Of a DNA stretch of 64,000 bases, positions 30,594 to 41,900 are shown piece after piece. Positions within the stretch are counted from its first letter, which is position 1. Every line of letters begins with the position of its first letter. The translations under genes and the position numbers were made by a program. The notes beneath the pieces were generated by a model. It was not told the DNA's origin, ran no database searches, and worked only from the letters and a program-made list of their open reading frames with translations. Origin of the DNA: Mayamaea pseudoterrestris (Eukaryota > Bacillariophyta > Bacillariophyceae > Sellaphorales > Sellaphoraceae); NCBI GenBank assembly GCA_027923505.1, contig BROI01000026.1, forward strand, positions 310,001 to 374,000, written 5' to 3'.

Positions 30594-30930
30594 TGTGGAT
30601 GATGATGCTAGATGGGTTTTCAATTCGCTATCACGTTTAGTCCGTGCCTAGCTTGTTGCTGCGAGAAATACAAGCTGCTCGGCAATAAAAGTCAACGCCA
30701 CTACTCGTGCTCTTACCCAATCTCTGTTTTGAGCTAGGAAGTTGCGACGTAAATCAGGATTTCCTTTGCTCGAACATGCATGAAATTATACAGGCCGCGG
30801 CGTAGGACGAAACGACATTACTTTTGATATGCTAACGAAATTGATAATTAAAAAAAATTCTGCGTTCTGCGCAGCGGCAGAGTATAGAATGCAAGCGGTC
30901 TATTACGACATTCTCAAAGCAGCGACAATG
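30594..30930. terminator. Spacer between convergent gene ends
   Basis: 337 bp between the unknown gene (+) and the kinase fusion gene (-). It includes an A/T-rich stretch near 30836-30860 with AATTAAAAAAAATT, suitable for 3' ends. No gene seen. Confidence 0.45.
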
Positions 30931-33530
30931 TCATATCCAATCCCATAGGCCTTCGTAAACAAACTCCAGGCTCACCAAGGTCAGCTTGACAGCATCCATT
31001 TGCAGCCAATCATGCTCTAAAGCTCGTCTTGCCGATGGACGGTCAACTGGATCTGGTTGTAGCAACAGTTCGACAAAGGCCCTTGCCTCTCGTGATGGCG
31101 CGTCAAAGCTAAACGGGTATTCAATATACACACTTCTACGCTTAACTTCGACGTCGTCCTTTGATCCGTGGAATGGATCAATCCCGCAGAGGAGGAAATA
31201 CGTGACAATCCCAAGGCTCCATAAGTCCACCTTCTCGTCGTAGGAAAAGTCAGAGTAGACTTCCGGTGCCGTCGACCGGTAAGGTGTTCCACAGTACCCG
31301 GTGAGCGAACGTTCGCCTGGGACGGAGTTGGTTGTGAACGGTGTGTTGCGTAAAATCACACGCTCCGTCCCGTCGTCAAGTTTCTGCACGAACAAGTTGG
31401 TCATGGTGATGCATCGATGCACAACGTTGGACTCGTGGAGGCCTGCGACACACTCGAAGATCATGCGGCAGTACCGACGCGCCGCCGCCTCCGTGTAATC
31501 GGACGCAGTCAATGTCTCGGTAATGTGATTCAACAGTGGTTTCGATGCGCGTGGAAAGTCTGAGCCGACATGCAGAACTGATGGCTCCCAAAAGGTCAGC
31601 CCAGCAACAGCGGGAAACGCAACTGGAGGTGACCACGCTCGTCCCAGCGTTGAAGATCCAGAGAAGCTGACCTGTCGTCTTGTGCTTTCGCTGACAGAGC
31701 TTGTTTGGTTGTCGCTGTAATCGCTCTCGCGCCTGGAGCTGTCACTTATTGGAAGAAGGCGATCATGATCGTAGCCCGGGGCTTGGGGAGTAGTATTGTC
31801 GGGAGAGTCTGATCGCATGCGACCTGAACGCATGCTATCGTCTTGTGTCGAGTATCGTACCCGACTAGACTCCAAAGACACACCAAGCGAGCTAATTCCA
31901 GATTGCAGAAAGTTACGCCGACTCTCGCTTGATTCCGAGTCGTCATCTGAGCTGTCGTTACTCAGAAATGGAAAAAGGTATGAGCAGCAATTGGGTCTTG
32001 CTGATTGGGAAAAATTGTTTGACACTCTTGGTGGTAATCTGGCCGCAATGACTGGAGGTTGAACCGGTGGGCCTTCGCTCACAACCGTCACGTCCTGGTC
32101 GTCTACTCGACCAGCCACTGAAGGCACTATACCATCACCATCATTCGTTGCAGACATTGGTCCAGCGGCTATTCTTTCTGCTGCGGTAGAAATACCAGTA
32201 ACATCGACTTCCGCATCGGACTCATCGTTGTTTGCATAATTTCGCGGCAGCGAATTACTCGTAATACTCTGCGACTCCGAATGGTTTGGCAATAAGCGTG
32301 ATGAACTGTTCGCTTGTGCATCACTAGCCTGGGAGCTACCACTCCGTAGCGACATCTCTCGTTCCAATTTTCTTTCCTCCCGTATCGACCTAGCAATAGC
32401 TCTCGCGTTTTCAGTCAGATCAGGCGTGTCACCGTGCTCATCATGCTGCATCCAATCATGATTTAAAGCTTCCGCCACGGATAATCTGTACTCCGCCCGT
32501 GTCAAAAGCCTCTTCACTAGATGCTTGGCTTTTTTGCTGACACGATTCCAGCTGTCCACGTTTTGTCGATATTCGCAGCGAATCGTTTTGGCCTCAATTT
32601 GGGATTTAGGATAGGATGAAAATGGCTGATAGCCAGCCAGCAGAAAAAACAGTATCACACCAGCCGAAAACATGTCGCTCAGCTCGTTGTATTCTTGTCG
32701 TAGGAACATCTCTGTTAGCAGAATGAGAGTGAGAAGAGAATGTAAATTATCAAGAGCATCGCATTGACATAGCACCGCCAATGGCCACAAAACCTACCTG
32801 GACATCGGTAGCCTGGTGTACCAGTGCATGTTCTAGTTTTGTCCTCATCCTCCCGAAGCATCTTTGACTGTCCAAAGTCGGCTAGCTTTAACGATGTCGG
32901 CTCGCCGCGTATCTGAAGCAATAAATTAGACGGCTTTAAATCACGGTGCAGCACACGCTTCGATTGCATAAATAAAAGGGCACGCAAAAGGATCCGAAAA
33001 ATTTCTCTTACGTCCTGCTCCGAAAACGGTTGACCGTCACGGTTTCTGTCAGCGATGCAATGAAAAAGCTCTCCTCCTTGTAAGAATTCTGTGACAATGT
33101 ACAAGATATTCGCAGCGTTTGCTTGATCGGCTTGTACAAAGTACTCGTGTAAATGAATGATATGCGGCGAGTCACGAAACTCTTTTAGAATAGCGATCTC
33201 GGTCACTTGTTCTTCAACTCCCATGATAAGTCGTTTTTTAGTAGCTAGCTCATTCTGGTCTTGATCCGCATCAAAGTCTGCATGTCGAATCTGTAAACGC
33301 AAGCGTTTCACGGCGACTGGCATTTCATGCACGAAAAGGTGGCAACACTGGTAGACTGTACCAAAGCCTCCACCAGCCAAGGGTTCTGCTTCAAAGTCTA
33401 CATGATATACGTCTTCTATTGAGAAACCTCTGCTAGTGTTCGTTTGCACTCGAAAATTCTCATCAAATGGTAAAACGATCGGACTTTCATCATCTTGCGA
33501 GGACATGCCTTGCTGACATCTGTTTTCCAT
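30931..33530 (-). CDS. Protein kinase fused to a C-terminal pseudokinase
   Basis: Two exons: 33530-32798 and 32711-30931. The intron 32797-32712 (gtaggt...gctaacag, 86 bp) splits the codon in GYRCP-EMFLRQEY, the APE-like site. 837 aa. The first kinase domain (about 45-345) is complete: AGGGFGTVY loop, VAVKRL, Glu in VTEIAILKEF, HRDLKPSN, ADFGQS, then DMFSAGVILFFLLAGYQPF; CAMK-like in look. A Ser/Asp-rich linker of about 250 residues follows. A second kinase-fold domain (about 615-825) keeps the C-lobe shape (STAPEVYSD, DLWSLGIVTYFLLCGIDPF, RPSARRALEHDWLQ). In it HRD-K is replaced by HRCITMTN, DFG by NTP, and no glycine loop is evident. It should therefore not catalyse in the usual way and may regulate the first domain. 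Substrates unknown. TACCGGTA lies 21 bp upstream of the start. Confidence 0.85.
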
Positions 33531-34583
33531 CGAACAAGACCAACGGCGCCTACCGGTATAGTTTCACCGAGACCGTTCTAAGCCAGACTTTAAACTGTCC
33601 GTTCATTTATACGGTAAGGGCGAAGCTTCTCTTGCTGCCGATTGCAGTTTCGCCGAGTTGAGTCCATGGAGCATCACAAGTTGTTGATACGTACTTGCAA
33701 TGTTAATCGTGTTTCTGTTGCTGTGACCGTATGGTGAACCGAGTTCTCACTATCTGGCTGATAGTAAATGCCACGTACGTTGGACAAATTCGTGGAACGT
33801 ATCGTGTGAAACATTTTCCAGAGCAGCATGCTCTTCTCTGTGTATGATACTTGTATGGTGCTTGCAACGGGAAGCAAAGCTAAGGCAGTCCTTTACTGTC
33901 CGTGGTATGCTCAAGGTCCAGCTGAGTCTAACAAATCAAATTACTAAGATGTCCACGGGTAGTCCGGTAGTTTTGTACTGGCAAGACGACAACAAGCCTT
34001 CCAATTTGTCATATTAAACATCCAACATTTGTTCCGCGATTCTAGTAGACAACATCAGTAGTGAAAGTAAGGGCAGTAAAGTGAAAACAATTTGGAAGTA
34101 TCAGAGCTTAAATCTGAGCTGTGGTGCATTGCTAGAAATTGCGTAATCCACTCGATGCACATCTCACCTGCACTAGCATGTACGTATCATGCTGGCGATA
34201 TGGACACCGCCACTCCATCTGTTCCTTCAGCACGTACATCGTCTCATTGGATTCTACCACTTCTCCGCCCGCGAATGTGTTATAATAGCGTCTGCAAGAA
34301 ATTTATCTTGATAGATAATGAATTGGCATCACGAGTCGCAGTGGTCATGCAGCTTATCGGATCGGTACTCACACACCACGAGCCATTGCTCTTCGTACCA
34401 TTCTTCACAATCAAGTCTGTGGATTGAATTATAGTACAAAGAATACAAGAAGCATCATCTTGCATGCCACTGCTTGACGCGTATTGAGCTCAGTATATTG
34501 CAAAACACAGATCCCATATAGCGACTCTTATCATATATGAAGTCATAGGACGATTTTTGCACCTCATTGAATAGCGACATATA
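33531..34583. promoter_or_regulatory. Divergent spacer with TACCGGTA next to the kinase start
   Basis: 1053 bp. TACCGGTA lies at 33551-33558, just upstream of the kinase start codon (minus). Short open frames at 33674-33877 (-) and 34092-34427 (+) show no domain. No repeat or RNA gene seen. Confidence 0.45.
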
Positions 34584-37500
34584 ATGAGCGAGTCATTTAC
34601 TGTCAATCAGCCGAAACCACGTCTTTACGCTAATCTCCAGTTGGCCTTGAGCAGCCTTTACTCGCTTCCTGCACATCCAGGATCATCCGTCATTTCCCCG
34701 AGTAAAGCACACGAATATTTAATGCATCTTCAGTCGAGGAACGTCCGACGAAGGATCCACGCCATTCAACAAAGTTATCGCGATCAGTTGCATGACAATC
34801 ACCAAGCATTACCATCCGCCCAGCAAAGTATCGGTCAACAACAGTTAATCTATCCCCATCAACAAAATTACAATTCTCATCAAAATCAACAATCTTTCAC
34901 GGCCGTCGAAATGGGATCATCATGGCTTGCCTGTCTGTTTCTGCTAGTGTCTGCACAAACGACAACGGAGCAGCTATTTTGCGCGCAGACGCTTCTGCAT
35001 CGAATCAGACGGAGTCGCTTAACGGAAGCGATTGATTGGGAGGTGGAGCATCCACATGACTGCACTGAAAAGGAGATTGTGCAAATGTTTCAATCCATAG
35101 ATCTCCTCCGGATTTCAGACCAATATTGCCACGCCATACGGCAGTTACATCCATTTGTCGGCGCAGTTTTGGATTCTTCTCCGGTGTCGCGTTCCAGCAT
35201 GACTTTAACTGCAAACGATGAGGAACGGTTGAAAGGAGAGTTGACATTACTAACCGTTGCGAGTTTACTTTATCTGCTGCTGTCGCATGCCCCTTCCTTA
35301 AACGATGGTGATAGCAGCCATTCGAGCGGTGTTTCTCCAATCGCGTCGACATTGGGTGCAGTCGTTGCAACATTGGCGCTTCGCCTGCGCTACGCGGTCG
35401 CACTGACTGAACAGCAACATTCGTTAAGGACGATTTTTACTACCATTACCGACGCGTTATCGGTCGTTTGGAATGCAGCCACGAGTCTGGATGGGAGTGA
35501 CGGGAGCGGCAATGCACGCGCCTTTGTTGTCGCTATGCATGCCTGTCTGAGTAGCGTTCCAGATACTGTCATGGGCGGCATGCAGACGAGCGGCGCGCGC
35601 GGAAGATTATCGATGGATCCCAAATGCTTGCAGGCGGCAATGGCTGAGGTACGCTGCACTGGCATGCAGCAACTTTGGGATACTGTGCGGCACGTAGAAA
35701 GCATACATGGGTCTTCAGTGCCCTGCGATACGCTGCTACTCGACACGTGCACTCAGTGGGCCAAGTTTCTGCCGCTGACCAATGAATTTCTTGAATACCT
35801 GTCTCCTCGGATAAACAAATATTTGACTGGCGTTCTTAATCGACATCGACAACTGGTGATGGGCTTAATCATAGCAGTCTTCGACTGTGGCACCTGGACA
35901 GTCGGAGATGTTCTTGCTCGCAGCCTTGGCCTCTCAGAGCAGCAGCAAATGCAGCAGCTAGGTAAGAAGAAGCAATCAAATAAAACGAAAAAGAGAAACA
36001 ATGCCCGGATTGGCTCAAATGCAACTGACAAGCTGGCTGAAGAAGCTGCCGCCGAAGTGCATTGCCGCGGCGAGTTAGCATGTAGCTTGGCAATTCAAAT
36101 TTGGGAGCATCTTAAACATGTCATTAACCAGCAAATCGTTAGCTTGAACGCTGATTTACAAGCTCCTGTCGACGGTGAAGGTTCCATTGGATGCTTGGTG
36201 TCGGCCGCTAATGCATGCCTACCTCATGTCGTCCAAAATACACATATCCGAAACGCAAAAGAACTCGTCTCAGCAATAGTCGCGCCGTTACAGGAGCTTT
36301 GCAGATCAACCAATAAATCTGTGCGTGCTCTAGTGATGGAGGCGCTATGGACTCTTCATTGTTCTGTCGTGACTAGCGGTCCAATCGAGCGCGAGTTTGA
36401 GGAGATTATCGTAGACAACCTCTGCGCTTGTGCCATGGGCCTTGCAGCAGCTTGTGGTTACCCTTCTGACTACTTTGTTGACCTTGGTGCAGTAAACGAC
36501 GAAGATTTAGAAATTGAACGCAACGACGTGCGAGATTTAGTTAGAACCATATCCGGCTCAACAGCAGAGATGGCAAAGTCGGTATATTTTGACGAGGTTT
36601 TGTCGACGAAAGTTCTTGTTCAGCTTGTCGGGGCTTGCAAAGATGCCGCTTCCTTGGCTTATATGAACCGGCATCTTTGCGCTGAGTCTATTGTGCATAT
36701 GTTTTCAGCCTTGGCAAAACCAATAAATCAAATATTAGTATGGGCAAGTGGTGCCCCATCTTCTCTAGCCATGCACCTCACGTTGACTGCCCTGGAAACG
36801 CTTTGTCTCATGTGCAAGAATACTTTGGCTGCTTTTGATCAACCATTTTCTGTGCAAGTCATACTTCCCGTCTGTCGCACGGTTAATATCGCCGTTTGCT
36901 CCCTCTCACCATTTCTTGCCGGGTTCTGTGTTCCATGCAGCGACGCTGATCAACGATCGGAACTGGTCAAGGAGATAACGAAGTCAGCAGTAATGCTAGC
37001 AGCTTTTTCAATTGACCGCTTACCAGAATTGGCTGCGCGGTCACCCCTTGGTCGACATTGCTATGACATCCGTGGAGCAATGCGCGGACCAGGTGGCGAG
37101 GATCACGTTGGATGCTTGGCATTGATGAGGCTTGTGAACGAGACCAGCGACTTGACGCAGACGGTGATTAATGGATCTAGCGATTTTATTCCCCAATTGT
37201 GCAATCTCCACAGGAAACTCCAAATGATTGAGACACAGAGAGGTCAAGGAGTGTGGCACGGAAGCGGGGTTACTCCAAAGTCAAGGCGGATCCTTCTAAG
37301 CGTGCTCTGTCGCCTCGAGGTAGCTTTCGAGGGAGTAACGGCATCAACGATGCTCGGTGATTTATTCCATTCCGCTGTCAATGCAATCGCATCTCACAAG
37401 CGCACGTCGCTGGACCATCGTGTAATCTACGAGATCTGTGAGGCAATTCATGATATTGGTACATTTCCCAGCGGATTTATACGGTCCTTGTTTGAGGCAT

Positions 37501-38795
37501 CAAGCGTGAATCAACGCGATTGCCTGGAAGCCATTACTCGCGCTTGTTTAGAGGGCTATTGGGGCAATCCCATCGGTTGCGACCATGATGCATCGTGTCG
37601 ACAATGGAATCGCCTACGGGCAGCTTTGTTTTATTTATTGACGAGCTTTGGCACTGTTGATGTTCCGGATCGTGCATCCGAAATGATTCAAAAGTTTATA
37701 CAGGCCGAGTGCATGGCTATCAATCGTCAATGCGGAGCTGGTCCTTATAGCCAGAGTAGTATATTTTGCGAAGAAGTTGTGTCAGAAAGTTTTGTTCCTG
37801 CAGGAGTTTTTGTACGATGTTTTAGCGAGATCATACGTCCTCTACCCGCCTCGCCGACAAATAAGCGAATAAACTCTGCGACAAGGACACTCAACGGAGT
37901 TTTGGAGCAGCAAGATGTTGATAATGCAGTTACCTACTCGAAAGCCATTCAGACCATGTATTTATGCCGAGAGGTTGTCATTGCTTCGGTGCGCCATACA
38001 TGTCCAGAGCCACACTCTAACGCCTTCATTGATCCTCGACCGGTGGTCCTTGAAGCTTGGCTTCTAGCGATGGTTGATTTGATGGAGTTAAACATTCCTG
38101 AGTCTCTCTTGTTTCACGTTAAAGTTTTGCTAACGGAGACGCTGGCGACGGTCGTCTCGCTGCTATTATATCCTACGTTAAAGAGGACTGAGGATCGTTC
38201 CGACGACCCAGGGATGAGTTTCGATGGCCCACAGAGTCTAGCTATCATGGAATTTCTTTCTCATTGTCTTGCGCTACCTATGGGACTTGAAATTCTTGAT
38301 TTGACGGCAGCAGTCTTGTCAAAAAGCTTGTCACTCGATTTTGGAGTGCTTGGCTCGGATGCAGATGGCCAGAAAAAGGGCGAAGCAATGATTGCGGCCT
38401 CCCTCTTCCGAGCGGTCCAGGGCGGACTGCCACCTTGGGCTGTGGAGTTTATTCCAGACGTGTACGCTTCATTCTATGCCGCTCTTGATCGCGACGCTGT
38501 CGCCTTTGGCATGGTGTTGCGATTAGCCATGGACGTGCGTTTGCCACTCGAACCAAATGTTAGTTTCGGCGGCTTGCAGCCGGGTAAGCTAGTAGCGGGC
38601 AGGTATTTTGAGTCTTTGAGTAGCCAAGCAAAGGACAAGTTTGCTCAAGAAGCTATGGTGCTGGCCAGCACTGATGATTTAGCGTCTTGGCGGCGACTTA
38701 AGATGTTGATCAAGGCGGCATGCGGCGGCAAGAAAAAGGACTCTGGTTTCCAGCTGAAGCCTTCTCTCACGAGATGGGATTTCGATCGGATTTAG
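34584..38795 (+). CDS. Large helical-repeat protein, candidate importin-13/transportin-3-type karyopherin
   Basis: 1403 aa, one exon with no disruption. Almost entirely alpha-helical, with amphipathic repeats like HEAT/ARM solenoids. Near residues 110-145, SWLACLFLLVSAQTTTEQLF followed by CAQTLLHRIRR resembles the FFAAQTLxxKI block that ends the importin-beta N-domain in exportins, transportin-3 and importin-13. Large Ala/Leu/Val-rich helices follow throughout. The C-terminus (SWRRLKMLIKAACGGKKKDS) has a basic end. A Gln/His/Asn-rich insert lies at about 75-108 and a Lys-rich loop (GKKKQSNKTKKRNN) at about 462-475. If the reading is right it carries cargo through nuclear pores with Ran. The repeats themselves are too degenerate to assign by eye, so other solenoid proteins remain possible. 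The protein is longer than a typical importin-13 (about 960 aa). Confidence 0.55.
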   Translation: MSESFTVNQPKPRLYANLQLALSSLYSLPAHPGSSVISPSKAHEYLMHLQSRNVRRRIHAIQQSYRDQLHDNHQALPSAQQSIGQQQLIYPHQQNYNSHQNQQSFTAVEMGSSWLACLFLLVSAQTTTEQLFCAQTLLHRIRRSRLTEAIDWEVEHPHDCTEKEIVQMFQSIDLLRISDQYCHAIRQLHPFVGAVLDSSPVSRSSMTLTANDEERLKGELTLLTVASLLYLLLSHAPSLNDGDSSHSSGVSPIASTLGAVVATLALRLRYAVALTEQQHSLRTIFTTITDALSVVWNAATSLDGSDGSGNARAFVVAMHACLSSVPDTVMGGMQTSGARGRLSMDPKCLQAAMAEVRCTGMQQLWDTVRHVESIHGSSVPCDTLLLDTCTQWAKFLPLTNEFLEYLSPRINKYLTGVLNRHRQLVMGLIIAVFDCGTWTVGDVLARSLGLSEQQQMQQLGKKKQSNKTKKRNNARIGSNATDKLAEEAAAEVHCRGELACSLAIQIWEHLKHVINQQIVSLNADLQAPVDGEGSIGCLVSAANACLPHVVQNTHIRNAKELVSAIVAPLQELCRSTNKSVRALVMEALWTLHCSVVTSGPIEREFEEIIVDNLCACAMGLAAACGYPSDYFVDLGAVNDEDLEIERNDVRDLVRTISGSTAEMAKSVYFDEVLSTKVLVQLVGACKDAASLAYMNRHLCAESIVHMFSALAKPINQILVWASGAPSSLAMHLTLTALETLCLMCKNTLAAFDQPFSVQVILPVCRTVNIAVCSLSPFLAGFCVPCSDADQRSELVKEITKSAVMLAAFSIDRLPELAARSPLGRHCYDIRGAMRGPGGEDHVGCLALMRLVNETSDLTQTVINGSSDFIPQLCNLHRKLQMIETQRGQGVWHGSGVTPKSRRILLSVLCRLEVAFEGVTASTMLGDLFHSAVNAIASHKRTSLDHRVIYEICEAIHDIGTFPSGFIRSLFEASSVNQRDCLEAITRACLEGYWGNPIGCDHDASCRQWNRLRAALFYLLTSFGTVDVPDRASEMIQKFIQAECMAINRQCGAGPYSQSSIFCEEVVSESFVPAGVFVRCFSEIIRPLPASPTNKRINSATRTLNGVLEQQDVDNAVTYSKAIQTMYLCREVVIASVRHTCPEPHSNAFIDPRPVVLEAWLLAMVDLMELNIPESLLFHVKVLLTETLATVVSLLLYPTLKRTEDRSDDPGMSFDGPQSLAIMEFLSHCLALPMGLEILDLTAAVLSKSLSLDFGVLGSDADGQKKGEAMIAASLFRAVQGGLPPWAVEFIPDVYASFYAALDRDAVAFGMVLRLAMDVRLPLEPNVSFGGLQPGKLVAGRYFESLSSQAKDKFAQEAMVLASTDDLASWRRLKMLIKAACGGKKKDSGFQLKPSLTRWDFDRI

Positions 38796-38953
38796 CAATA
38801 TGCTCAGCACATTTAAGCAATATTTGCGCAATTGCATCTCGCGGTAAAAGGAGCTGTACTTACTGTTAGGTGCTATCGTAATGCAAGTCACGGAAGTATT
38901 ATATGTTACGGAGGAACAACAAACTGTAGGTTGTAGTCGCACCGGTCAAAGGT
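38796..38953. other. Short spacer between the karyopherin-like gene and the copia element
   Basis: 158 bp with GCACCGGTC at 38939-38947. It may include the left edge of the retroelement; no terminal repeat was recognised. Confidence 0.4.
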
Positions 38954-41900
38954 TTAATCGTGGTACAGGTTCAAGATCTTCGAACGTTGACATTCGCTGC
39001 CGCCGCGGGCGTGGGCATGTTCCACGGAAGCTCTTCGCAGATCTTGCCGATACACTGTAATCCCAATCCATCTTGTCAACTGTCGCGTATCGCTCGTCCG
39101 TTGGAATCGAAACGTTGAATCGAATCGCTCCATCCGGGTATCGTCGTAAGTATCCGCGAAATATGCTTCAACCGTTCCAAGTGCCCCGCTTGTGGCGCAG
39201 CTCGGAATCTCCCCATAGTCATGACAGCACAGTGAATGTCGAATCGACATAAACTTACTGCCCATTGCAACGCACCAATGATCGATTGATACTTCGCAAT
39301 TCCGTCGTCGTCAAGTTCTTTCGTTTCGTCGAGTTCCGGATGATCGCCGTCGCGTAGTGGACTGTCTGCGGTCGCGGTTCCTCGCCGAACATTTCTTTGT
39401 AGTTCGCTAGTAGTGCTATACTTCTTCGCTCCGAAGCAGAGTACGCCATCGTCGTCTCGCCAAACGTCTGCGCCCAAATGATATGCCAATGGACCGACGC
39501 CCTTCAACTTGTAGTTGTAGTTCTCAATTAAAAGATCCGTTAGTTCCTTCGGATTCTTCATCGCTATCGCTAAATCGTCGACATACACACAAACGTATTC
39601 GTAGTGCGTGCCTTTATCGCGCATCCACACGTCCGGTTCTGCGATACACGGCGTGAAGCCAATGTCGCGGAGCGTGTCTGCAAAGTGCTCGTGCCAGCGT
39701 GCGCCTGACGTGCGAAGACCGTATAATGCCTTCACGATCGTGAGCGTGTGACCCTCGAGCTCCCGAACTCCGGACCTGCCACGATATAAACCTTCTCTTC
39801 GTTTTCCTTCCGTATGCGTTGCCGACGTCAGCTGCCCACAGTTCCAGACCGTTGAGTTCCGCTAACATCGCTACCATTCGTAGACTTCGCAATGACACAA
39901 CGCCCGAGTAAACTGAATCCTTCGGCGGCTCTGTCATATGTCCTCCTGCGACGAGTCGTGCTTTCCGTCGCAAATCGTGCTTGACATCGAATATCATGTG
40001 CACGTTTATTCGTTTCCATGGCGCCGGCATAACCTTACCGACTCCTTGATCTGCGAACGTGTCGTAATCATTTATCTGATTTAATTCCGTTCGAATCGCA
40101 TCCGTCCACAGCGTGTTGCCGTTGATCTCGTCGAGAGCTTTCGCATCTTTATAATTGCGCGGCAGTCTTACGCCAAATTTGTAGCGTACGCCGTTTGCTT
40201 TCGATTTTCGTTTCGCTGCTGTCACCATCTGTCGAAACTTCTTTCGCTTCCGAGTGTAATGTTCCAGCTGCTTCCATCCTGGCTTGTCGAGTAAGCCGTG
40301 CTTGAGTCCATACTCTGCGATCGTTATCGGATCGTCCTTCTTCATGATCGCGAGAGGCTCCCACGTCGTCGTTCCGTCAGTCCATTCGACGAGAACGTTA
40401 CTTGAACTTCCTTTATATGTCGGATCGTTCGGTTTCAAATTAAGCTCGTGTCCGATTACCTTCGTGAATACCCACTGAGTCGCCGGATCGTTTCGTATAT
40501 CTTCGTCCATCTGTCGTTCGATTAAATCCGACAGTTCGTTGTAACTTATTAAGTCTTTCGCTGGCTCCTCTCCCATCTGGATCAGGAAACCTTTCGTCGT
40601 TTCGAGTAGCTCGTTATCGCGTACTTCGATATATTCGCATACAGTCGCTCGCATTTTCTGACCGTTTTCGTGTTCCCTTACGAACGTGCGTCCGATGAGT
40701 TCGCTTGGAGAGAACAGAGGGCATTTATTCCCTGATTCTTGCTCAGCCCTTCTGAAGAACTTCGCTGGTACGTTGGCGTGGTTCGCCATCGGAATCGTTT
40801 CGTCGTCGTTTCCTTCGTAGTTGTCGTGACTACTTTCTGTCGCATTCGTGCTATGGTAGCGTCCTGTCGCGAGATCTGGAGTTTCAAAACTTTCAAAATT
40901 TCGTTCGCTTGCGCGTGTAGCTTCTTCAGAAATCTCCCCTCCAGACTCAGGGAAGGAAGGCAACTCTCGTGGTAACAAGTAGCTGCGCGAGACCACGTTG
41001 GAGCGCGGAATCGCCTGAAGCGTGTCGTCCGTCAGAACGAGAAAAGTCATGTGCGGACCGCTATTCTCTGCGATGCCCACGAATCGGCCGTTGCCAGATC
41101 GTACCGCCGAGGGAAAACTCCCCTGCGCCTCAAACGTGACCGGTTCCCACCACTTGAAATGTAACAAAGGCGAAATATCCGGCAAATTTCCGAACGCAAC
41201 TTCCGTTGGAGTGCGCCATCCCAGCGATTTCGTCGCGAGGACGTTCAGAATCATGATTACGAATTTAATCAGCAAAACCCAGCAATGGCCTGGCGAACCC
41301 GAATCTCGTTGGAGGTTCTCCATCATTGGCTTAATGTGCGACGTGTGACGTTCGCATGGATTTGGTTCTGGATGACCCGGTTCTGTGGTCACTTGAGGAA
41401 TATTGTACATCCGACAGAGATCCCTCACAGCCTTGCCAGTCTCCGACTTGGCATTGTCGCTGAGCAGTCCGTTAGGAGCGCCCACTTCGCGGATAAAATC
41501 CTCTAACGCGTTTGACATTTCACTTTCCGACTTCATCGGGTAGCCGCGCGTGTAAAAACTTTCTCGTCCAACAAAGAGCTGCATCTTAGTAGCTCCCCCA
41601 TGCCCTAGAATTCCATCATCCAAAGCTGGCGTGTCAGAGTGTATCGTGTCCGTGGCGAATAGTTCGCGCAACCGCGGAACGTTCGCGGCCGGAAATCTCG
41701 ATTTCGTGAGGTGTCGAAATGGTAATCGCGGATGTTCGCTGAGATGATACCATGCTTCCGTGTGACGTAAAGTCTGTTGAACTCGCTCAGTCGGTACCCA
41801 TCCGAGGTACGGCCGAAGAGCATTATAGTCCGGTTCCTTGCTTCGTAGCTTCCGCAAATTAACGCGTGAAAACTGAGCGTGTCGCACGCACCGATTGATC

